Shown: positions 1-6,882 of the stretch, in pieces
How the letters are laid out: every line of letters starts with the position of its first letter
Position numbering within the stretch: position 1 is the first letter of the stretch
Source: JAITWN01 sp964384095
GTDB taxonomy: Bacteria; Pseudomonadota; Gammaproteobacteria; SZUA-140
Assembly: GCA_964384095.1 (NCBI GenBank)
Contig: CAYLKC010000061.1
Span: forward strand, 1-11,481
Direction of reading: 5' to 3'
Length of the DNA stretch: 11,481 nt
Translations under genes and position numbers: made by a program
The notes under the pieces: model-generated
Told to the model about the DNA's origin: nothing
Seen by the model: the letters and a program-made list of their open reading frames with translations, nothing else
Database searches by the model: none

Positions 1-1
1 G

Positions 2-391
2 CTGTTCGACACCGTCGACACCGTGCGCGGCTGTCTGCTGGTATTCGCCGGCATGCTCGAATCGATGACCGTCCGCCGCGAGGCGATGCTCGAATCGGCG
101 CGCAAGGGCTACGCAACCGCGACCGACCTTGCCGACTACCTGGTCCGCAAGGGGGTGCCGTTCCGCGATGCCCATGCGGTCGTCGGCAAGGCCGTGCGCC
201 ACGCGATCGATGCCGGGGTCGACCTCGTCGACCTGCCGATCGCGAAGATGAAAGAGTTTTCGCCGAAGATAGACGATGATGTCTACCCATTCCTGAGCCT
301 CTCCGGCTCAGTCTCCGCCCGCGACCACCTCGGCGGCACCGCCCCGAACCAGGTCCGCGCCGCGATCGCCCGCGCCCGCGCCCGCCGCTGA
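2..391 (+). CDS. argH: Argininosuccinate lyase, C-terminal part (5' end outside window)
   Basis: The frame is open from the left edge and reads LFDTVDTVRG onward to a TGA at 389-391, so only about the last 129 residues are present. ArgH cleaves argininosuccinate to arginine and fumarate in the cytoplasm, the last step of arginine synthesis. What supports the call is the family-typical C-terminal domain: the stretch around YATATDLADYLV, the PFRDAHAVVGKAV helix, and the closing GGTAPNQVRAAIARAR segment. The catalytic serine loop lies upstream and cannot be checked. The first start codon inside the window, GTG at 23, is internal and is not the real start. The gene precedes cyaA on the same strand with a gap of about 114 bp. 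Confidence 0.93.
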   Translation: MFDTVDTVRGCLLVFAGMLESMTVRREAMLESARKGYATATDLADYLVRKGVPFRDAHAVVGKAVRHAIDAGVDLVDLPIAKMKEFSPKIDDDVYPFLSLSGSVSARDHLGGTAPNQVRAAIARARARR

Positions 392-404
392 CCCCCTCCG
401 GGGG
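392..404 (+). terminator. Short GC hairpin just after argH
   Basis: CCCCC (392-396) and GGGGG (400-404) form a 5-bp stem with a 3-base loop directly after the argH stop. No T-run follows, so it is a weak intrinsic-terminator candidate at best. The hairpin is flanked by a direct repeat of GCTGACCCC at 387-395 and 404-412. Confidence 0.3.
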
Positions 405-419
405 CTGACCCCGGACGGG

Positions 420-435
420 TGTGACGGCTGTAACA
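420..435 (+). promoter_or_regulatory. CRP-like binding site upstream of cyaA
   Basis: TGTGA, six bases, then TAACA, followed by TTT: this differs by one base from the TGTGA-N6-TCACA core of the cAMP-CRP operator. It lies 71 bp before the proposed cyaA start. In enterobacteria cyaA is repressed by cAMP-CRP, so a site here would make sense as feedback control. The link is inferred from position and motif only. Confidence 0.4.
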
Positions 436-505
436 TTTTCCGCCCCCGGCCGATAACAACAGGCTGGCCAAATATTCCGTTGCTGGAGCTTTCCGGGGGG
501 TTGCC

Positions 506-3349
506 TTGCCTGATTTCAGGGCCATCAAGACGCGTTTTCTCGCCTTCAATCGCGACCGCCTGACGCGAATGCGCGAAACGTTGCGCAATCGTCAGCGCGA
601 GATTCTCGATCTGCTGCCGCTGCTGTTCCATGTCAACCACCGCGACCTGCCCGGCTTCATATCCGAGGCCACGCCGGTCGGCGTATCCGATTTCTCGCCC
701 GGGCTGCGCCTGCTCGAGAGCGCCGCGAAGATCGCCCCCGACTTCCGCTACCGCCGTCGCGCCCTGCCGCGCTACGACATCCATTCGCTGTTCCTGATGG
801 GCAGTAGCGGCACGATCGCGTATTCGACCGAGAGCGATTTCGATATCTGGGTCTGTCACGACCCCGAGCTGTCGGTCGTGCAGATCGCTGAGTTGCAGCA
901 GAAGGCGCGCGCGATCGAGAAGTGGGCGACCTCGTTCGACCTCGAGGTGCACTTCTTCCTGATGAACACCGATCAGTTCCGCGAAGGCCGGGTCATCGAG
1001 ATGTCGGCCGAGAGCAGCGGCAGCGCCCAGCATCACCTGCTGCTCGATGAGTTCTATCGCACCGGACTCCTCCTCGCCGGACGTTATCCGATCTGGTGGC
1101 TGGTGCCGCCGGACGAGGAGGGCGCTTACGAGGAATACACACGACGACTGATCAGCGACGGTGTCGTGCGCGAGAACGAGACGCTCGACTTCGGCGGTCT
1201 GCCGCGGGCGCCGGCCGAGGAGTTCTTCGGCGGCGCCTTGTGGCAGCTCTACAAGAGCATCGACTCACCGTACAAGGCGGCAATGAAACTGATGCTGATG
1301 GAGGTCTACGCCGCCGAATATCCCGATGTCGCGCTGCTGTCGATGCAGTTCAAGCAGGCGATCCACGCGGGCAATGTCGATCTGACCCGGCTCGATCCCT
1401 ATATCATGCTGGGCACGAAGCTCGAAGACTATCTCCGTGGTCAGAACGATGAAGAGCGACTCGCATTGATGCGCCGCTGCTTCTACTTCAAGGTCAATGA
1501 ACGCCTCGGCGATCCCGATACCCGGCGCAATGCCAGCTGGCGCCGCGAGGCGATGGCCGAACTGACACGCAGCTGGGGCTGGACACGCGAGGACATGCAG
1601 CGTCTCGACAGCCGCCGCCACTGGAAGATCCACGAGGTCCTCGAGGAACGCAAGAGCCTGGTCAGCGCGCTGACCCAGAGCTATCACTCGTTGTCGCGCT
1701 TCGCGCGCACACAGAACATGCTCGCGCGCATCAACCAGAGCGACCTGAACATCCTCGGACGCAAGCTGTATGCTGCGTTCGAGCGCAAGGCCGGCAAGAT
1801 CGACATCGTCAACCGCGGCATCTCCGACGACGTCCGCGAGAGCCATGTCTCGATCCACCAGCTCAACGGCGCCAGCCACGGCGGCTGGGAGCTCTATCGC
1901 GGCAAGGTACAGGCCGACGACATCAGCGGCAGCAAACCGCTGAAGCGCAGCCGCAGTATCCTCGAGCTGCTGGCCTGGGCACAGCTCAACCAGCTGATCG
2001 ACGAGCAGACCGGCTTCACGCTCTATACCCGCGACAGCGTGCTGACCCTGAACGAGCTACGCGCGATCGTCCGCGCCCTCGACAAGATCTTCCCCGGTTC
2101 GCATCTCGCGCCGAGCACCTTCGAGGAACTGTCGCAGGCGCCGCGCGCGGCCGACTTCAATGTCTTCGTCAACCTCGGCGTCCAGCCGATGAGCGTGCGC
2201 GTGCGAGAAGGCAAGCACCTGACCAGCAACAAGACCGATGCCCTGAGCTATGGCGGTGTCTGCGAGAACCAGGTGGTCAGGCTCGAACAACTGGTGCGCA
2301 CGAGCTGGCAGGAAGTCCTGACCTATCCGCATGCGGGCGACGAGGGCCTGTTCGACTGTCTGGCGGCCTATCTGCGCTGGTCCCCGCCGTCGACCGGCAC
2401 CGCGCCGCCGCGGGCGAGGGTCTGGTGCTTCTCATCGCCGCAGAGCATGTCTATCACGCGCCGCATCGAGGAGCTGTTCGCCGACATCGGCGACTGCTGG
2501 TACCGCAACAACCCGCACTACGCCACGACCCGCTACATCCTGCTGGTCGGACAGAAATTCCATGTGCTCTCACTCGACGGCGACAACCTCGTACATCAGC
2601 GCATCGACTCCTACAACGAGCTGATCGACTACCTGTCTCTGCCGCTCCCGACCTTCAGCCCGGTGCGCATCGACCGCAACGCCCTCGGCCGCGACATCCT
2701 GCCGATGATCTTCCAGAACAACCGCGCCGGTGCGATCCAGATCTATTATGTCGAGGAAGGCCAGGCAGTCTATCTGTATTTCATCGACGAACGCGGCTCG
2801 CTGTTCCATCGCCGCGTCGCCAAGACCGACATCCAGTTGCTGATCGGCCAGTATGTGCGCTTCCTTCGCGCGATCAACGCCCGCCAGGCGATGCACGTCG
2901 CCGCCGGTGACGAGAAGGCCGCCGGCACCCCGGTCATCGAGGTCTTCCAGGCGCACAAGAAATATCACGGCAAGAGCGTACTGGTGCGCCATAGCGAAGA
3001 GACCGACGGCGGCGCCGGACGCTACTTCAACGTCCAGGTCATCACCAGTCTGTCGCCGCGCGGTCGGCCGGAATTCACGATCTACATCGACGACCACGAG
3101 TTCTCGTCGCTCGAGTTCGGCGACGACCTCTATCGCCGGGTCGCCTCCCATATCCTCGAGCTGCGCAAGAACGGACCGCTCTATCCGATCTACATCACCG
3201 ACATCGACCTCTCGCACGAGATCGTCGGCATGACCTCGGCGGCACAGTTGCAGACCGTGCATTACCTCGACTACAAGAAGCGCATCGAGGACAAGCTGAA
3301 TATCGCGCTGGCCTCGATGCTGGAGACCCGCGTCTCCGGTCAGCGCTAG
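506..3349 (+). CDS. cyaA: Class I adenylate cyclase
   Basis: Makes cAMP from ATP in the cytoplasm; cAMP normally acts through the CRP regulator. The 947-residue length is at the upper end of the usual class I size (roughly 850-950). The N-terminal nucleotidyltransferase-like catalytic domain is recognisable: GSSGT at about residues 99-103, then ESDFDIWVC around 109-117, giving the D-x-D metal-binding pair at 111 and 113. This is the class I pattern seen in E. coli CyaA. The long C-terminal half is the regulatory region, with no membrane segment. The start is a TTG at 506 with a G-rich stretch (495-500) 5 bases upstream; an upstream or nearby alternative start cannot be ruled out. It lies downstream of argH and 62 bp before dctP on the same strand. 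A putative CRP site upstream suggests autoregulation. Confidence 0.93.
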   Translation: MPDFRAIKTRFLAFNRDRLTRMRETLRNRQREILDLLPLLFHVNHRDLPGFISEATPVGVSDFSPGLRLLESAAKIAPDFRYRRRALPRYDIHSLFLMGSSGTIAYSTESDFDIWVCHDPELSVVQIAELQQKARAIEKWATSFDLEVHFFLMNTDQFREGRVIEMSAESSGSAQHHLLLDEFYRTGLLLAGRYPIWWLVPPDEEGAYEEYTRRLISDGVVRENETLDFGGLPRAPAEEFFGGALWQLYKSIDSPYKAAMKLMLMEVYAAEYPDVALLSMQFKQAIHAGNVDLTRLDPYIMLGTKLEDYLRGQNDEERLALMRRCFYFKVNERLGDPDTRRNASWRREAMAELTRSWGWTREDMQRLDSRRHWKIHEVLEERKSLVSALTQSYHSLSRFARTQNMLARINQSDLNILGRKLYAAFERKAGKIDIVNRGISDDVRESHVSIHQLNGASHGGWELYRGKVQADDISGSKPLKRSRSILELLAWAQLNQLIDEQTGFTLYTRDSVLTLNELRAIVRALDKIFPGSHLAPSTFEELSQAPRAADFNVFVNLGVQPMSVRVREGKHLTSNKTDALSYGGVCENQVVRLEQLVRTSWQEVLTYPHAGDEGLFDCLAAYLRWSPPSTGTAPPRARVWCFSSPQSMSITRRIEELFADIGDCWYRNNPHYATTRYILLVGQKFHVLSLDGDNLVHQRIDSYNELIDYLSLPLPTFSPVRIDRNALGRDILPMIFQNNRAGAIQIYYVEEGQAVYLYFIDERGSLFHRRVAKTDIQLLIGQYVRFLRAINARQAMHVAAGDEKAAGTPVIEVFQAHKKYHGKSVLVRHSEETDGGAGRYFNVQVITSLSPRGRPEFTIYIDDHEFSSLEFGDDLYRRVASHILELRKNGPLYPIYITDIDLSHEIVGMTSAAQLQTVHYLDYKKRIEDKLNIALASMLETRVSGQR

Positions 3350-3380
3350 CCCCTGAGCGCCTAATTCTGTAAGCTTGAAA

Positions 3381-3400
3381 CCCTGTTGCGCACCACAGGG
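3381..3400 (+). repeat. Hairpin in the cyaA-dctP gap
   Basis: CCCTGT (3381-3386) and ACAGGG (3395-3400) form a perfect 6-bp stem with an 8-base loop, 11 bases before the dctP start. A second weak stem (GCGCT 3343-3347 with AGCGC 3356-3360) spans the cyaA stop. Neither has a clear T-run. They could attenuate read-through or occlude the dctP ribosome-binding region; no function is established. Confidence 0.3.
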
Positions 3401-3411
3401 GCATCCCCGAT

Positions 3412-4494
3412 ATGAAACGCCGTGAACTGATCACGAAGGCCGGCGCCGGCGCGCTGGCCGCGGGCCTCGGCCTCGCCGCCGCCGGCGCCTCGGCCCCGGC
3501 CACCCGCTTCAACTGGCGCCTGGTCACCACCTGGCCGCCGAACTTCCCGATCTTCATGGACGGCGCCAAGCGCTTCGCAGCCGAGCTCAAGGAGATGAGC
3601 GGCGGGCGGCTGAACATCCAGGTCTTTGCCGGCGGCGAGCTGGTGCCGCCGCTGCAGACCTTCGACGCGGTATCGCAGGGCACCGTGCAGATGGGCCACG
3701 GCGCCGCCTATTACTGGTCCGGCCGCGTGCCGGCGGCACAGTTCTTCACTGCGGTGCCTTTCGGTCTCAACGCGCAGGGCATGAACGCGTGGCTATACAG
3801 CGGCGGCGGCCATGAGCTGTGGCGCGAGGTCTACGCGCCATTCAACCTCGTACCGTTCCCGATGGGCAATACCGGCGTGCAGATGGGCGGCTGGTTCCGC
3901 AAACGCATCGAGTCGCTCAATGACCTCAAGGGTCTGCGCATGCGCATCCCCGGCCTCGGCGGCAAGGTCATCGCCAAGGCCGGCGTCAACCCGATCCTGC
4001 TCGCCGGCGGCGAGGTCTACACCGCGCTCGAGCGCGGCACCGTCGACGCCGCCGAATGGGTCGGTCCGTTCCACGACCTGCGCCTCGGTCTCTATCGTGC
4101 CGCGAAGAACTACTACTATCCCGGCTGGCAGGAACCCGGCCCGACGCTCGAACTCATCGTCAACAAGCGCGCCTGGGACGAACTGCCAAAGGACCTGCAA
4201 CTGATGGTCGCGAACGCCGCGGCATCGAGTAATGTGTGGATGCTGTCGGAATTCGAGGCGAAGAATCTCGCGGCCCTCGAGGAACTGAAATCACGCTGGC
4301 GCGTCGAGGTCCATGCCTTTCCCGATGATGTGATCCGGGAGTTGAGACGCCTGTCGAAAGAGACGCTCGATGAAGAGGCGGCAAAGGATGAGGTATTCAG
4401 GAAGGTCTACAAGCACTACACCGACTTCATGAAGATCAACGATGCGTGGCGGGATATTTCGGAGACGGCGTATGCGAGGGCGCTGGGGGTGTAG
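3412..4494 (+). CDS. dctP: TRAP transporter periplasmic substrate-binding protein, DctP/TakP-like
   Basis: Binds a small organic acid in the periplasm and hands it to the DctQM membrane pair for sodium-coupled uptake. The 360-residue length is normal for the family. The N-terminus MKRRELITKAGAG has the twin-arginine pattern, followed by a hydrophobic Ala/Gly/Leu segment and an ASA cleavage-type site near residue 28, so export by Tat is likely. LRMRIPGLGG (about 175-184) and GTVDAAEWVGP (about 209-219) are typical of the subfamily with the keto-acid binder TakP and 'mannitol/chloroaromatic' annotated proteins. The substrate cannot be read from sequence. No strong Shine-Dalgarno is visible before the ATG. 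The partner genes dctQM are not downstream but 4.3 kb away on the other strand, beyond the accessory region. The stop is only 17 bp from the convergent higA2-like gene. Confidence 0.9.
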   Translation: MKRRELITKAGAGALAAGLGLAAAGASAPATRFNWRLVTTWPPNFPIFMDGAKRFAAELKEMSGGRLNIQVFAGGELVPPLQTFDAVSQGTVQMGHGAAYYWSGRVPAAQFFTAVPFGLNAQGMNAWLYSGGGHELWREVYAPFNLVPFPMGNTGVQMGGWFRKRIESLNDLKGLRMRIPGLGGKVIAKAGVNPILLAGGEVYTALERGTVDAAEWVGPFHDLRLGLYRAAKNYYYPGWQEPGPTLELIVNKRAWDELPKDLQLMVANAAASSNVWMLSEFEAKNLAALEELKSRWRVEVHAFPDDVIRELRRLSKETLDEEAAKDEVFRKVYKHYTDFMKINDAWRDISETAYARALGV

Positions 4495-4511
4495 GCGACC
4501 TCATCGATGCA

Positions 4512-4844
4512 TCAGACTTTCCGGTCATCCAGCCCCTGAAGTCTTTTGAAGGTATCCGGATACTTCCGCACCATCAGTATCAGAGCTGCCGCCTGGGCGT
4601 TCGGTCGGGCGCGGCCCTGTTCCCAGTTTTCGAGCGTGCGCGTCGATACGCGAAGACGCCGCGCGAACACCGCACGGGAAACCCGCAACTGCTCACGCGT
4701 CGCGCGTATCACGTCGGCTTCGACTTCCAGCGGCGGAAGGTCCTCGACCTTATGAGTGCGCAGCGTGATCTTGCCCTCACGCTGCTTCCGCATGGACGCC
4801 ACCCCATCCATCAGTTCATCGAATAACTTGCGTTTGCTGCTCAT
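4512..4844 (-). CDS. higA2: HigA2-type antitoxin (XRE-like HTH)
   Basis: Antitoxin of a toxin-first type II system: it neutralises the HigB2-like toxin and should repress the operon. The 110 residues have an N-terminal toxin-binding arm (KRKLFDELMDGV, then GKITLRTHKVEDL) and a helix-turn-helix domain at about 46-95 with the hallmark RTLENWEQGRARPNAQA. The layout and motifs match Vibrio cholerae HigA2 as I recall it. The ATG at 4844 overlaps the toxin stop (ATGA, 4841-4844), which decides the start. The longer open frame, reaching back to 4955, runs inside the toxin gene. The 3' end lies 17 bp from the convergent dctP stop, leaving no room for an attC site. Confidence 0.85.
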   Translation of the reverse strand: MSSKRKLFDELMDGVASMRKQREGKITLRTHKVEDLPPLEVEADVIRATREQLRVSRAVFARRLRVSTRTLENWEQGRARPNAQAAALILMVRKYPDTFKRLQGLDDRKV

Positions 4845-5188
4845 CGCTTCCGGCTCCTGGCCACCAGTTCGGCATGGATCGCCCGCTTTAAATGCCGCCT
4901 TTCCTCTTCCGACAGATCCGCCGTCTCGTCCTTGTCGTAGATCGTGAAAAACCAAAGCTGGCAGTCTGTTGTCAGGTAATAATAAATCACCCGCAAACCA
5001 CCCCGTTTTCCCTTGCTACGCCGGCGATCCTCCCAGCGCAGCTTCCGGAAACCGCCCGTACCAGGGATGACGTCACCGATCTCCGGGTTCGTCAGAAGTG
5101 CTTCCTGCAACCAGCGATAGGATTCATCGTCCATATAATCCGGCAGCAGACGGGAAAATATCGGCGTCTCAAGGAAAACCAGATTCAT
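4841..5188 (-). CDS. higB2: HigB2-type toxin, RelE superfamily mRNA interferase
   Basis: Predicted ribosome-dependent mRNA-cleaving toxin of a type II toxin-antitoxin pair. It has 115 residues, about the normal length. Key segments are GTGGFRKLRW (43-52), GKRGGLRVIYYY (60-71) and TIYDKDE (82-88) followed by DLSEEE. This set identifies the HigB2/RelE-like family known from the V. cholerae superintegron and many chromosomes. The ATG at 5188 matches the family N-terminus (MxxVFxExxxF). There is no clear Shine-Dalgarno, suggesting low translation of the toxin. A palindrome 8 bases upstream is a likely operator. Nothing looks truncated, so the pair is probably functional. Confidence 0.87.
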   Translation of the reverse strand: MNLVFLETPIFSRLLPDYMDDESYRWLQEALLTNPEIGDVIPGTGGFRKLRWEDRRRSKGKRGGLRVIYYYLTTDCQLWFFTIYDKDETADLSEEERRHLKRAIHAELVARSRKR

Positions 5189-5195
5189 GATAATC

Positions 5196-5214
5196 TATAC
5201 GCTATATGCGTATA
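5196..5214 (-). promoter_or_regulatory. Operator-like palindrome of the higBA2 pair
   Basis: TATACGC (5196-5202) and GCGTATA (5208-5214) are perfect 7-base inverted repeats around TATAT, 8 bp before the toxin ATG. The position overlaps the expected promoter: TTGTAT (5220-5215 on the - strand) is a possible -35. No -10 with good spacing leaves room for a normal leader, so the promoter itself is not assigned. Binding by the HTH antitoxin is inferred. Confidence 0.55.
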
Positions 5215-5330
5215 ATACAAGTCGTGACGAAATCGTGCGGGAACATGCCGGCATCTGCGGAAACTCTAACCGTCCGCCAGGAAATTAGAATGAGATGAAC
5301 TACGAAAGGACGTTCGGTGCTTGTCTCAGC

Positions 5331-5345
5331 GTGTGTATCACACAC
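5331..5345 (-). repeat. GTGTGT/ACACAC hairpin in the gap between antitoxin genes
   Basis: GTGTGT (5331-5336), loop ATC, ACACAC (5340-5345) form a perfect 6-bp stem, 35 bp downstream of the orphan antidote stop on the - strand. With no T-run it is a weak terminator candidate. The rest of 5215-5380 holds no open frame or recognisable site. Confidence 0.25.
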
Positions 5346-5380
5346 CACCACCGGCGATGACTTCCGGCAGCTACAGCAGA

Positions 5381-5689
5381 TCAGGCGACGTCGTGACGAC
5401 CGATCTCCGCGTGCAGACGGATATCAAGCGCGCGAATCACCTTCATGATCGTCGCGAATTCCGGATTGCCTTCCGCTGACAGCGCCTTGTAGAGACCCTC
5501 GCGCGCGAGCCCCGTCTTGCGGGCAAGTTCGCTCATACCCTTCGCACGCGCAATATCACCCAGCGCCGCACGGATCAGACTGCCGTCGCCGGGATCCTCT
5601 TCGAGACAGGCATCCAGATAGAGCGCCATGTCCTCGTCGGACTCGAGGTGATCGACGACGTCCCATTTTTTCAGTTTCTGTTTGGCCAT
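5381..5689 (-). CDS. Orphan HigA-family addiction-module antidote protein
   Basis: The 102-residue protein has the pattern of the 'probable addiction module antidote' family: an N-terminal WDVVDHLESDEDMALYLDACLEE segment, then a helix-turn-helix domain with LGDIARAKGMSELARKTGLAREGLYKALSAEGNPEFATIMKVIRAL. Family members usually follow a small RelE/HigB-like killer gene on the same strand. Here 5690-5918 upstream holds no such gene, so this antidote appears to be alone. The start is the ATG at 5689 (MAKQKLKKWD); the open frame continues 3 codons further up. It could protect against a toxin elsewhere or act simply as a repressor. Confidence 0.8.
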   Translation of the reverse strand: MAKQKLKKWDVVDHLESDEDMALYLDACLEEDPGDGSLIRAALGDIARAKGMSELARKTGLAREGLYKALSAEGNPEFATIMKVIRALDIRLHAEIGRHDVA

Positions 5690-5697
5690 TGCGATCA

Positions 5698-5726
5698 AAT
5701 GTATCCCATAGTTTACATAGCATCAA
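5698..5726 (-). promoter_or_regulatory. Putative promoter and operator of the orphan antidote
   Basis: On the - strand TTGATG (5726-5721), a 17-base spacer and TACATT (5703-5698) form a fair sigma70-type promoter (4 of 6 bases in each box). ATGTA (5699-5703) and TACAT (5714-5718) are inverted repeats lying inside it. The ATG is only 8 bases below the -10 box, so the transcript would have little or no leader. Autorepression by the HTH protein is inferred. Confidence 0.4.
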
Positions 5727-5825
5727 CATCTGACGCGCTAGCATCATCCGGTCCTGAACCCATTCCAAGCCGAAAACTGATCCCAAAACAAGCCGTTCAC
5801 CAGATCACTCCCAGCCGCCTGATTA

Positions 5826-5842
5826 CGACAATAGCTTTGTCG
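5826..5842. repeat. Small perfect hairpin
   Basis: CGACAA (5826-5831), loop TAGCT, TTGTCG (5837-5842). It lies in the gap between the divergent antidote and truncated-toxin genes. No T-run follows; role unknown. Confidence 0.3.
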
Positions 5843-5869
5843 GTTAGCTGAAAACGTCCCCGTAAAGAG

Positions 5870-5918
5870 GGGTTGTATTTCAAGTAGTACATAATAAAAT
5901 ATAACCCTGTATACAACC
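5870..5918 (+). promoter_or_regulatory. Operator-like inverted repeats before the truncated relE-like gene
   Basis: GGTTGTAT (5871-5878) and ATACAACC (5911-5918) are perfect 8-base inverted repeats; the right arm touches the ATG at 5919. A third near-copy, ATATAACC (5899-5906), lies between. The left arm with its flanks can alternatively pair with AAATATAACCC (5897-5907), 10 of 11 bases plus one G-T. The interval is AT-rich and probably contains the promoter, though no box pair with good spacing is clear. Three half-sites suggest repression by the HTH antitoxin encoded downstream. Confidence 0.45.
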
Positions 5919-6086
5919 ATGCCATGGACGGTTGTCATTCATCACGCGGCCCGGAGTACGCTTGCGCGTCTTGATCTGCCTACTCGCCAGCGCATCGGCG
6001 CCTGGCGCATCCTGTTCACCCGCGACGATGAAATACGAGTCATCGCGATAGATCGAATAGGCGCCCGAGGAGATGTCTACAAATGA
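5919..6086 (+). pseudogene. RelE-family toxin with internal in-frame deletion (55 aa)
   Basis: ATG at 5919 opens a 55-codon frame ending TGA at 6084-6086. Its start, MPWTVVIHHAARSTLARLDL, and end, RILFTRDDEIRVIAIDRIG then ARGDVYK, are both clearly RelE-family. Complete relatives have about 85-90 residues. The middle (the DPRP-GxKxLxG part, about 30 residues) is missing, and the sequence jumps from PTRQRI to GAWRILF near 5994-6002. The frame stays open, so this looks like an in-frame deletion rather than a frameshift. GCGCATC occurs at 5990-5996 and 6005-6011, close to the junction. Loss of the central strand and loop should abolish mRNA cleavage. The last bases overlap the antitoxin start (ATGA), as in intact toxin-first pairs. 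A stable non-toxic peptide that still binds the antitoxin is possible. Confidence 0.75.
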
Positions 6087-6418
6087 TCAGGGCGGTGAAA
6101 AAGATCCAGGTCATCCAGTCGCTCGACGGTAAACCGGAATATGTCCTTTTGCCTTATGAGTTGTACCAGCAACTGCAGGGTGAGTTGGAGCGCAAGATCA
6201 ACGAACGCCGTGACACAGAGAATGCGGATTATGTGCCGTTCGTGCTGGAAGACTTCGTCGATAACCCCGCAGCACTCGCCCGGATCCGTGCGCGCATCTC
6301 ACAGGCCGAGCTTGCACGACGTATGGGCGTCAGCCAGGCTTATGTCAGCAAGTTTGAACGGCAGGAGCGGGTAACGCCGAGGTTGATGGAGCGTGTAAGG
6401 TCAGCGCTGCAGAGCTGA
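6083..6418 (+). CDS. HTH (XRE-like) antitoxin partnered with the deleted relE-like gene
   Basis: 111 residues. The N-terminal part, IQVIQSLDGKPEYVLLPYELYQQL, is a common antitoxin arm. A helix-turn-helix domain fills the C-terminal half: LARIRARISQAELARRMGVS, then QAYVSKFERQERVTPRLMERV (about residues 65-106). The ATG at 6083 overlaps the toxin-remnant stop by four bases, suggesting translational coupling. The gene looks intact. Without an active toxin it would act as an autorepressor or as an antitoxin for related toxins. Its last 18 bases overlap the 3' end of the convergent SRPBCC gene. Confidence 0.8.
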   Translation: MIRAVKKIQVIQSLDGKPEYVLLPYELYQQLQGELERKINERRDTENADYVPFVLEDFVDNPAALARIRARISQAELARRMGVSQAYVSKFERQERVTPRLMERVRSALQS

Positions 6419-6871
6419 ACGACTTTTCGACTCGATTAAATCTGCCAGCTTCGCCAAGGCCATCTGCCAGCCCAATTCATTGTCGGCTAGAGAAACGCCG
6501 CATGGCAGTCCTTCATGTACTGCAATGAGATCAGTCCCGTCATTCGCATCGATCAAGCGGATCGTGATGGTCATCTTTCCTTGCAATGCAGGATCGTCAG
6601 TCTCGAACTCGTCCACCTCCACGATTTCTTCGTTCGGTATGAGTCTCACAAAGCGACCATGATATGTGTCGGTGTGCGCGGTGGTTTTACCGACGGCATC
6701 CGGATCCTGATACGTTAGGGAAATCCGGAAGGCGCCTCCCTCTCTCGCGTCGAACGAATGAACATGACAGGTCATGCCGTCCGGTACCTTCCACTTTTCG
6801 ATTGCTCCCGGATCGAGAAGAGCTGAGTAAACGTGATCACGTGGAGCATCTATATGACGGGTTATCCGCAT
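6401..6871 (-). CDS. SRPBCC/AHSA1-like domain protein
   Basis: 156 residues forming one START/Bet-v1-like domain: the opening MRITRHIDAPRDHVYSALLD, the GGAFRISLTY strand, TDTYHGRFVRLIPNEEIVEV and the closing GWQMALAKLADLIE helix are typical of the AHSA1 (PF08327-type) group. These are small ligand-binding cytoplasmic proteins; the ligand is unknown. I chose ATG 6871 because the open frame further up (to 6922) reads into the attC site and adds no family sequence. The start is 12 bp from the degenerate end of that attC, with no clear Shine-Dalgarno. The 3' end overlaps the convergent antitoxin gene by 18 bp and no attC follows. It may be a cassette that lost its site, or a gene the array landed next to. 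Confidence 0.82.
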   Translation of the reverse strand: MRITRHIDAPRDHVYSALLDPGAIEKWKVPDGMTCHVHSFDAREGGAFRISLTYQDPDAVGKTTAHTDTYHGRFVRLIPNEEIVEVDEFETDDPALQGKMTITIRLIDANDGTDLIAVHEGLPCGVSLADNELGWQMALAKLADLIESKSRSALQR

Positions 6872-6882
6872 GGCGCTTGTAT

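Noticed and set aside
308..1036. Long - strand frame opposite argH and cyaA, and similar ones at 2570-3262 and 1265-1879
   Set aside because: Antisense shadows of well-supported genes, with low-complexity composition.
5215..5300. A further attC around the GTTAGAG-like core near 5260 (- strand)
   Set aside because: A core-like word exists, but the opposite arm near 5310 pairs only over a few bases and no L-box pair is present.
5744..5938. 64-residue frame on the - strand upstream of the orphan antidote, as its possible toxin
   Set aside because: No RelE/HigB-like pattern is present. It overlaps the operator and start of the truncated relE-like gene on the other strand.
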